This document shows, in pieces, positions 7,935 through 13,860 of a DNA stretch of 13,860 nucleotides. Position numbers and translations under genes: made by a program. Source of the DNA: Malacoplasma sp. (lineage in GTDB: Bacteria > Bacillota_I > Bacilli_A > Mycoplasmatales > Mycoplasmoidaceae); NCBI GenBank assembly GCA_029050415.1, contig JAIDMU010000111.1, forward strand, positions 1-13,860. The letters are read 5' to 3'. Numbering within the stretch: the first letter of the stretch is position 1; each line of letters starts with the position of its first letter. The notes beneath the pieces are model-generated. The model had not been told where the DNA came from. It ran no database searches and saw only the letters and a list, made by a program, of their open reading frames with translations.

Positions 7935-7995
7935 TATATATAAAGTTGAGTTTTTTAAATTAATTTATTCTTGTATTTTTTAGGTTGGTTAAAAT

Positions 7996-9006
7996 ATGAA
8001 AAAAATTATAGTATCAGGAATTCAATCAACAAATTCTTTAACACTTGGTAATTATTTAGGTGCTTTAAAAAATTTTGTTGAATTACAAAAAGAAAATGAA
8101 CTTTTTGTTTTCATTGCTGACATGCACTCAATAACTGTTAATTTTGATCCAAAAGAATTGGCACTTAATCGAAAATCTGTAGCTGCAATTTATGCAGCTT
8201 GTGGACTTGATTTTGATAACAATATAGTTTTTTATCAATCCAGTGTTTTAGCACATACTCAACTAAGTTATATAATAACTTGCCATAGCTATATGGGAGA
8301 ACTTAGTAGAATGACTCAATTTAAAGATAAGTCTCAAAAAGTTGGTGCAAATAAAACAACTAATATTCCAACTGGTCTTTTTATTTATCCTTGTTTAATG
8401 GCTGCTGATATTTTACTATATGATGCAGATTTAATTCCAGTTGGAAAAGATCAAAAACAACATATTGAACTTGCAAGAGATATTGCAATAAGAATGAATA
8501 AAAAATATAACAAAAAACTTTTTAAAGTACCAGAAATTTATGAATCAAAAATTGGTGCAAAAATTATGGATTTAATTAATCCAGAAATAAAAATGTCAAA
8601 ATCTAGTGAAAATCCAAAAGGAACAATTTTTTTACTAGATAAACTAGAAGATGTTAGAAAAAAAATTATGCAAGCAAAAACTGATTCTTTAAATATGGTT
8701 AAATATAATGTTGAAACTCAACCTGGAATTAGTAACCTTATAACTATCTATTCATGTTTAACTAAAAAATCAATATCAGAAATTGAAAAAGAATTTGAAA
8801 ACAAAAATTATGGAGAATTCAAAACAAAAGTAGCAGATGCTACATGTAGTTTTATTGAAAAAATTCAAGAAAAATATTTCTTCTACTTTAACAACAAAGA
8901 ATTAGAAGAAAAACTAAATAAAAATGCAAAAATATGCAATGAAATAGCAAATAGAAAAATTAATTTTATCCAAAATGCTTTAGGACTTGGTGAATATAAA
9001 GGATAA
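7996..9006 (+). CDS. trpS: Tryptophanyl-tRNA synthetase
   Basis: This class I aminoacyl-tRNA synthetase charges tRNA-Trp with tryptophan. It is 336 residues, the normal bacterial length. The HIGH-type motif is TLGNYLGA (16-23), the tryptophan/ATP site contains PVGKDQKQHIELARD (148-162), and the KMSKS loop is exactly KMSKS (199-203). In this organism it must serve the tRNA(s) reading both UGG and UGA. The protein contains no tryptophan residue at all, and thus no TGA codon. The ribosome site is weak (AGG at 7982-7984 and GG at 7987). The leader shows no T-box sequence. The HAD hydrolase gene starts four bases after its stop. Confidence 0.97.
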   Translation: MKKIIVSGIQSTNSLTLGNYLGALKNFVELQKENELFVFIADMHSITVNFDPKELALNRKSVAAIYAACGLDFDNNIVFYQSSVLAHTQLSYIITCHSYMGELSRMTQFKDKSQKVGANKTTNIPTGLFIYPCLMAADILLYDADLIPVGKDQKQHIELARDIAIRMNKKYNKKLFKVPEIYESKIGAKIMDLINPEIKMSKSSENPKGTIFLLDKLEDVRKKIMQAKTDSLNMVKYNVETQPGISNLITIYSCLTKKSISEIEKEFENKNYGEFKTKVADATCSFIEKIQEKYFFYFNNKELEEKLNKNAKICNEIANRKINFIQNALGLGEYKG

Positions 9007-9010
9007 GAAT

Positions 9011-9880
9011 ATGAAAAATTTAGCAAACAGAAATTTAGTGGTTTGTGATTTGGATGGGTCACTTTTAAGATCAGATGAAACAATTTCTGATTTTAGTGTT
9101 AGTACTATTAAAAAATTTATTAAAAAAGGTAATATTTTCTGTATAGCAACAGGAAGACCAATTAGAGCTGCAATTGATTATTACAATCAACTTGGATTAA
9201 ACACAATTATGGCAAATCTAAATGGTGGTATTTTAATTAATCCATCAAAACCAGATTTTTCATTATTAAATTTAGGTTTCTCTTCTGACACTGTTAAATT
9301 TCTTTTTTCCAATAAAAAGTTATTAAGTCACATTACTTGTGTTTTTGTCGAAAGTATTGATGCTACTTATTTGTTCACTGATAAAAAAAATGAGTATTTA
9401 AAGTGAGAATTTTTATCTAAATTTCATGTTGCTTCAAATAGTAAAAAAGGTAATTTTAAAATTTTAAAACTAAATGAATTTGAAAGTCTTAATAATGAGA
9501 TTAACTCAATTTTAATTTATATTGAAAATAAAGAAAGTTTAGATTATGTAACTTTTAAAATTAAAGAGTTTACAAGCACATTAGTTGTAAGAAACTGATC
9601 ATTACCAAGTGATTTTGCTGGAACAGTAATTGAAGTAAATTCAATTTTTTCAAACAAGGGAACAGCAATTAAATTTTTATCAAGTTATTATATGATACCT
9701 TTATCACAAACTTATTCTTTTGGTGATGGAGAAAATGATTTAGATATGCTTTCTAAAAGTAATGGTTATGCAATGAAAAATTCTTCATACACTGTCAAAC
9801 TTTTAACAAACAAAATTACTACTCATACTAATGATGAAGACGGAATAGCAATTCAAATGAAAAAACTTTTTAATTTGTAA
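9011..9880 (+). CDS. Cof-type HAD-superfamily phosphatase
   Basis: A 289-residue cytoplasmic hydrolase, with TGA Trp codons at 9404 and 9596. HAD motifs in order: DLDGS (13-17, nucleophile Asp13 and acid Asp15), ATGR (46-49), Lys216 in SNKGTAIKF, and FGDGENDLDM (237-246, Mg-binding Asp239 and Asp243). The large cap between motifs II and III is the C2 type of the Cof/YidA group, which dephosphorylate sugar phosphates and similar metabolites; the substrate cannot be told. The start at 9011 is preceded by AAAGGA, which overlaps the trpS end, so it is cotranscribed with trpS. A hairpin terminator starts directly after its stop. Confidence 0.9.
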
Positions 9881-9908
9881 AAAAAATAGCAACTTAATGC
9901 TATTTTTT
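9881..9908. terminator. Bidirectional terminator between convergent genes
   Basis: A perfect 11-bp stem AAAAAATAGCA (9881-9891) with TGCTATTTTTT (9898-9908) and a 6-base loop. It follows the HAD gene on the plus strand. On the minus strand it contains the TAG stop and last codons of the two-helix membrane protein gene. Confidence 0.85.
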
Positions 9909-10352
9909 AAATTTAAAAATTGATTTCTTTTCAGTATCTTGATTTTGTAAAAAAGAGTTTTGTGAACTTGAATGCCCAAATTGTTTATTATTTCTTCTTA
10001 ACAATAAATAGAAAACAACTATTAAAATAACACCAAGAATTAAAAAAGATATTCCCAAAGCAAACATTGAATAACTTGCATAAACTCATTGTGTATTATT
10101 TTCATTTTGGTAAGTTGCAACATAATCATTGTGAGATTTTAGATAATCATCAAATCCAGGACCACCTTTTCATGCAGAAACTAAACTTTGATAGGCTTGG
10201 AAATTATTAAAGTAAACACCAGCTAAAGCTGCACCTGCAATAAAAAAAGCAATAGCTACTATAAAACCAAAAATTATTCCAACTTTTGATCAAGAAATAG
10301 CTTTTAGATTAACACTTTTTTTTACTTTTTCTTTTTTATTAACATTATTCAT
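9900..10352 (-). CDS. Two-helix membrane protein of unknown function
   Basis: I do not recognise this 150-residue protein. TGA Trp codons (for example at 10170 and 10086) keep the frame open. The N-terminus is Lys-rich (1-17), followed by a hydrophobic helix (about 24-48) and an outside-type loop of about 45 residues rich in Tyr, Asn and Gly. A second helix (about 94-118) ends in LLLRR, and a polar tail rich in Gln, Ser and Lys follows. The charges suggest both ends are cytoplasmic. No signal-peptidase or lipobox motif is visible. The stop TAG lies in the shared terminator stem. The ATG at 10352 has no ribosome site at normal distance (only TTGGAT 13 or more bases upstream); a promoter-like sequence directly in front suggests a leaderless mRNA. 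Confidence 0.7.
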
Positions 10353-10359
10353 ATGAATT

Positions 10360-10389
10360 ATTTTATCCAATTTTTTTTAAAAAAAGTAA
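10360..10389 (-). promoter_or_regulatory. Candidate promoter for a leaderless transcript
   Basis: The minus strand reads TTACTT (10389-10384), an 18-base spacer, then TAAAAT (10365-10360). The predicted start near 10353 coincides with the ATG at 10352 of the two-helix membrane protein. The -35 hexamer lies inside the rpmA terminator stem. Confidence 0.3.
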
Positions 10390-10420
10390 GTGTTTTTTAC
10401 TTTGCAACAACACTTACTTT
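10383..10420 (-). terminator. Terminator overlapping the end of rpmA
   Basis: A 12-bp perfect stem (AAAGTAAGTGTT, 10383-10394, with AACACTTACTTT, 10409-10420) has a 14-base loop that contains the rpmA TAA stop. The upstream arm therefore encodes the last residues of L27. A T tract follows on the minus strand. Confidence 0.75.
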
Positions 10421-10690
10421 AGTTTTGTTATCTCCAAATTTTGTAAACTTTACAATTCCATCAATTTTAGCAAACAATGTGTGGTCTTTACCTAAACCAA
10501 CATTTTTTCCCGGATAAATTTTTGTTCCTCTTTGTCTATAAATGATTTGCCCAGATTTAGCAAATTCACCATCTGACTTTTTTGCTCCTAAATATTTTGG
10601 ATTTGAATCTCTACCATTTTTTGTTGACCCAACTCCTTTTTTACTAGCAAAGAATTGTAAATTAATTTTTTTTATAATTAAATTTTTCAT
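10397..10690 (-). CDS. rpmA: Ribosomal protein L27 with a Prp-cleaved N-terminal extension
   Basis: A 97-residue large-subunit protein that sits near the peptidyl-transferase centre. The mature part begins [14 protein letters not shown] (16-29), the conserved L27 start, and continues with [15 protein letters not shown] and GKDHTLFA. The first 15 residues end in NLQFFA, the Firmicutes-type extension removed between Ala15 and Ser16 by the Prp protease, encoded just upstream. The start at 10690 has GGAG seven bases upstream, inside prp; longer readings to 10774 only run back into the prp gene. The gap from the prp stop is four bases. The 3' end forms part of a terminator. Confidence 0.97.
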   Translation of the reverse strand: MKNLIIKKINLQFFASKKGVGSTKNGRDSNPKYLGAKKSDGEFAKSGQIIYRQRGTKIYPGKNVGLGKDHTLFAKIDGIVKFTKFGDNKTKVSVVAK

Positions 10691-10694
10691 AACT

Positions 10695-11000
10695 TTACTC
10701 CAATTCTTTATTATATTTTTTAAATTTGCAAAATTCATTATATGAATCACATATTGTTTTAATTTGTGTTTCAATTAAAGAAATTCCCAATTTGTTTTTT
10801 TTAGTTAAATTAACTTTAAATATTAATTTAGCTTTTTTTTCATTATTTTCAAAAATAATAATATCGTTTTTATTAAACCAGTTTATTGATCCAAAACAGA
10901 TTCCTGATATTGCAGCACACACTATGTCATTGCCTTTTTGTGCATAATTAGCATGTCCATTTATTTCAAAACCATCTAAGTAAAAATCTATATGAACCAT
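10695..11000 (-). CDS. prp: Ribosomal-processing cysteine protease Prp (YsxB family)
   Basis: A 101-residue cysteine protease that trims the N-terminal extension of ribosomal protein L27. The predicted catalytic pair is visible: His16 in INGHANYA and Cys28 in DIVCAAIS, spaced 12 residues apart as in the Staphylococcus aureus enzyme. It lies between rplU and rpmA, the conserved position in Firmicutes and mollicutes. Its ATG overlaps the rplU stop by one base (TAATG), so translation is coupled. No upstream ribosome site is needed. Confidence 0.93.
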   Translation of the reverse strand: MVHIDFYLDGFEINGHANYAQKGNDIVCAAISGICFGSINWFNKNDIIIFENNEKKAKLIFKVNLTKKNKLGISLIETQIKTICDSYNEFCKFKKYNKELE

Positions 11001-11302
11001 TATTTCAAACTAATATCAGTAACAACTAATTTTGTATATGGTTGTCTATGACCTTGTCTTTTTAAAGAACGTGTATATCTTTTGTGTTTAATAATTAAAA
11101 TCTTTTTTTGTTTTCCTTGTTTTTCAACTTTACAAGAAACAGAAGCATTTTTAATATAAGGTTTTCCAACTGTAGAATCAACCATTAATACTTTGTCAAA
11201 AGAAATGCTTTCACCTACTTTTTTATCTTGCTTTTCAACATAGATAACATCACCCTTTTGGACTTTGTATTGTTTACTTCCTACTTCAAAAATAGCAAAC
11301 AT
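11000..11302 (-). CDS. rplU: Ribosomal protein L21
   Basis: A 100-residue 23S-rRNA-binding protein of the large subunit, normal length. It opens with [18 protein letters not shown], the typical L21 start, and contains the [18 protein letters not shown] stretch (about 73-90) with the family's basic GHRQ signature. A strong ribosome site, GGAGG, lies four bases before the ATG. It is the first gene of rplU-prp-rpmA and follows a structured leader (11303-11400). Confidence 0.97.
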   Translation of the reverse strand: MFAIFEVGSKQYKVQKGDVIYVEKQDKKVGESISFDKVLMVDSTVGKPYIKNASVSCKVEKQGKQKKILIIKHKRYTRSLKRQGHRQPYTKLVVTDISLK

Positions 11303-11400
11303 TTTTCCTCCATAAATTTAAACTAGACTCATCTTGGTTGGTGCTCAACTAAAAAATTAGGAGACTTAGTTACCTACAAGAATGGTTGAGCTGGGTAATT
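11303..11400 (-). promoter_or_regulatory. Structured 5' leader of rplU (candidate L21 autoregulatory leader)
   Basis: The minus-strand RNA contains GCTCAAC (11391-11385) complementary to GTTGAGC (11349-11343). A competing pairing, AACTAA (11371-11366) with TTAGTT (11353-11348), shares the same GTT, so only one can form at a time. TCTCC (11364-11360) can pair with the ribosome site GGAGG (11311-11307). This suggests a switch that hides or exposes the rplU start. L21 leaders are a known Firmicutes RNA class, but I have not matched this to that model. The promoter should lie between about 11392 and 11441; no hexamer there is convincing. Confidence 0.5.
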
Positions 11401-11441
11401 AGATAGTTTTACACAGCATATATAATAATAACATAGCAAAC

Positions 11442-11481
11442 AAATAAAAATACCAAAATTTAAAATTTGGTATTTTTATTT
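11442..11481 (-). terminator. Terminator downstream of ffh
   Basis: A 16-bp perfect stem (11442-11457 with 11466-11481) has an 8-base loop and starts seven bases past the ffh stop. It isolates ffh from the rplU promoter. Confidence 0.85.
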
Positions 11482-11488
11482 TCTTTTC

Positions 11489-12826
11489 TTATTTCATTCA
11501 TTGAGAAAAAGGGTTTTGTCCTTTTTTAATTTGTTTTCCAATTGATTCCATTCTTTCTTTTGCTTTTTCCCACTCACTTAGCATTTTGTTTAATTCATCA
11601 GCTTTTCTACCAGAACCTTTTATAATTCTTATTCTTCGATTTGGATTCTTTTTAAGAAGTGCTGGATTTCTTCTTTCTTTAACAGTCATTGAAGATAATA
11701 AAACTTTTCAAACTTTCATTTTTTGTTCAACATCATTAATTTTATCTTCAGTAATTTGTGGTGAGTTTGGAAGCATGTTCATAATTGAACCCAAAGAACC
11801 CATTTTTGATATTTGTTCCATTTGATTCATCAAATCTTCCAAATCCATTTTTCCAGAAAGCATTTTTTGAAAAGAACGCTTTACAACTTTTTCATCTAAA
11901 TTTTCAGCAGCCTGTTCAGCTAAAGAAATCATGTCACCAAATCCCAAAATTTTATCGGCAATTCTGTCAGGGTGAAAAACATCTAAAGAACCCACTTTTT
12001 CACCAACCCCTGTTAACTTAATTGGAACATTTAAAATTGAACACAAAGATAAAGCAGCTCCTGCTCTTGCATCTGAATCTAATTTAGTAATAACGATTCC
12101 AGTCAAATCTAAATTATTATGAAATTCTTGTGCAACATTTGTAATATCTTGACCAGCCATTGCGTCAACAACTAATAAAATTTCATCAGGATTAACTGCT
12201 TTTTTAATTTGTTTCAACTCATCCATCAATTCTTTATTTGTATGTAATCTACCAGCAGTATCAATAATAACTAAATCATTTTTATTTTTGTTAGCTAGTT
12301 CTATTGCTTGCTTTGAAGTAATAGCAGGATTTTGTTGTTTCTTTTCATAAAAATCAACTTTAATTTCTTTTGCTAGTGTTTCTAATTGATCAATTGCAGC
12401 AGGACGATAAATATCACAAGCAACTAAAAGTGGTTTTTTATCAAATTTGCTTTTTGCAAAATTAGCAACTTTAGCAACAGTAGTAGTTTTTCCAGAACCT
12501 TGTAATCCAACCATTAAAATTTTTAAATTCTTTTTATTAAAATCTATTGTTTTTGTTTCATTTCCTAAAACTTTTTTTAATTCTTCTTTAATAATAAGTA
12601 ACAAAGCATCTTCAGGTTTTTGTCCAGGGTCTACCATTGTCCCAACAGCAGCTTCTCTAATGTTTTTAATTAAATTTTTTGTTACACCTAAATTAACATC
12701 AGCATCCAACAATGAAATTCGAATTTGTTTTAATACATCTACCAAATCTTCTTCTTTAATTGTTGAATTTTCAAGTTTCTTTTTCATTGACTTAGAAACA
12801 ATTGAAGCAATCATTGATTTAAACAT
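11489..12826 (-). CDS. ffh: Signal recognition particle protein Ffh (SRP54)
   Basis: A 445-residue GTPase that binds SRP RNA and signal sequences and delivers ribosomes to FtsY at the membrane. TGA Trp codons at 11708 and 11498 are read through. The N domain (1-100) is followed by the G domain: GLQGSGKTTT (107-116), DIYRPAAIDQL (138-148), DTAGR (189-193), TKLD (247-250) and GVGEKVGSLDVFHPDR. The Met-rich M domain (about 300-445) includes MTVKERRNP and GSGRKADELNKML, the RNA-binding region. The start at 12826 has AGGAGG five bases upstream. The protein ends QWMK. It lies 56 bases after the upstream membrane-protein gene, with no clear terminator between. Confidence 0.96.
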
Positions 12827-12882
12827 AATTTCCTCCTAAAAATAACTTGTTAATTGTTCATAAAAATTTTAAAACCAAAAAA

Positions 12883-13860
12883 TTAATTCTTTTTATTTTT
12901 ACGAATTGGTTTAATAATTTTAATACCAAAATAGAAAAGAATGAAAAATAATCAAAAAGCAAATACACAACCTATTGCAATAAAAACTACATTAATTGTT
13001 CCTAAACCATCTTCGGGTTTATCAACAGTTAAAATTGTAAAAATCATTCCAAAGAAATTAATGAACCCAATCAAAGTAGCTACTATATATGCAAATAAAA
13101 CTGTTCCTCTTTCTTTATCTTTTTTAGATAATTCATCTGTTTGAATAATTTTCATTCTTAAAGATTCAATTGATTTTCTCAAATTAATTTGCTCATCAAT
13201 TTTAGAAACAATTGGTTTTATTTGACTCATTCCATAATAATCATCATATCAACTAAAAGATAAATCTTCTAGTTTTTTGATTTTGTTTTTATGATAAGTA
13301 TTTTCATTATTTAATTGGTCATAAGTAAAGTCTTTTTCAACACTTACACTTTTTCACAATCTTGATTGAATAAAAATTTGTGCTCATAAATAGTTTTCAT
13401 ACAAACCTGTTGGAACATAATCATCATTTGTATACAATTTGTTGTCTTTAACTTTAGTATTATTTTTAACTATAAACATTGATGGCTCATCACCTACAAA
13501 AGACATATAGTCAAAGTTAAACTCACATTTAGTTTTGATAATCATATCAATAAAAGATAAAGTTAATTTTCTGTTATTAATGTTTGTTTGTTTAACAGTT
13601 TCTAATAATTGTGAATATTCAATAAAATTACCAGTGGCTAAATCCATTCCAAATAATTCTGGGAAAATCACCATTAAATATAAAATTTTTAATTGGAAAT
13701 CATCATTAAAAACATCTTCTGCATTTGCATATTTTAGTTTATTTTCTTTACAATAAATTTCAACAGAAAAAATTGGCATACCAAAAGAAAATTCATACTG
13801 ATTTTTTTGTAAATTTAAAGTTTCAATTAATTCTTCAGCAGTTTTTATTTCTTTATATTT
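12883..13860 (-). CDS. Membrane protein with CorA-like C-terminal layout (5' end outside window)
   Basis: The last 325 residues of a longer protein; the start lies beyond base 13860. TGA Trp codons at 13384, 13354, 13249 and 12952 keep the frame open. A long soluble part is followed by a charged helical stretch (SKIDEQINLRKSIESLRMK) leading into the first membrane helix (VLFAYIVATLIGFINFFGMI). A short acidic loop (DKPEDGLG), a second helix and a basic tail (IIKPIRKNKKN) follow. This stalk-TM-loop-TM-basic-end layout is that of CorA-type magnesium channels. The FGM at the end of the first helix could be a relic of their GMN motif, but the Asn is missing. Assignment to CorA is tentative; it may be an unrelated two-helix protein. 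Confidence 0.6.

Noticed and set aside
7921..7944. Alternating TA run as a tandem repeat of functional interest
   Set aside because: It is short and imperfect, as expected from base composition near promoters.
7838..7995. T-box riboswitch in front of trpS
   Set aside because: There is no AGGGTGGNACCGCG-like sequence or specifier-loop structure, and the leader is too short and A+T-only.
10691..10774. Longer L27 starting at 10774
   Set aside because: The extra residues come from prp coding sequence in another frame, and the ATG at 10690 has its own GGAG site.
11586..13144. Plus-strand open frames opposite ffh and the CorA-like gene
   Set aside because: Their products are antisense shadows with no family resemblance.

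Overview
The window comes from a mollicute, most likely a Spiroplasma/Mesoplasma/Entomoplasma or Mycoplasma mycoides-type lineage. The DNA is extremely A+T-rich. Nearly every protein gene on both strands is broken by in-frame TGA codons exactly where its family has tryptophan, so TGA is read as Trp (genetic code 4). With TGA read that way the short open frames join into full-length proteins of normal family size. No phage, transposon, CRISPR array or other mobile element is visible. This is a compact core-genome segment with several possible regulatory details.

Layout, left to right. A tRNA-Leu(CAA) gene (+) and a tRNA-Arg(TCT) gene (-) face each other across a shared terminator (1-460). On the minus strand follow gapN (NADP-dependent non-phosphorylating GAPDH, 556-1992) and a ZIP-type metal transporter (2070-3071). 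A tightly packed minus-strand run then extends from 7837 down to 3223: an Spx/ArsC-like protein, NAD kinase, a membrane-anchored PTS EIIB-like protein without its phospho-cysteine, glucose-6-phosphate isomerase, and an ABC-2 permease with its ATPase. Divergently on the plus strand lie trpS and a Cof-type HAD phosphatase (7996-9880). The right part is minus strand again: a two-helix membrane protein of unknown function, the ribosomal block rplU-prp-rpmA behind a structured leader, ffh (SRP54), and the 3' part of a membrane protein with a CorA-like C-terminal layout that runs off the window end.

How the genes fit together. pgi and gapN act in glycolysis. GapN makes NADPH, and NAD kinase makes the NADP+ it needs, a plausible NADPH route for an organism of this kind. 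The rplU-prp-rpmA block is self-contained: Prp is the cysteine protease that trims the N-terminal extension of L27, and L27 here carries that extension and cleavage motif. Six hairpin terminators delimit the transcription units. Candidate RNA or DNA control elements lie at the gapN start, the pgi start, the spx/trpS intergenic region and the rplU leader. I did not find an obviously new multi-gene system. The oddest items are the degenerate EIIB-like protein, the two Shine-Dalgarno-in-loop hairpins on glycolytic genes, and a gene that appears to start from a near-leaderless mRNA just behind the rpmA terminator.
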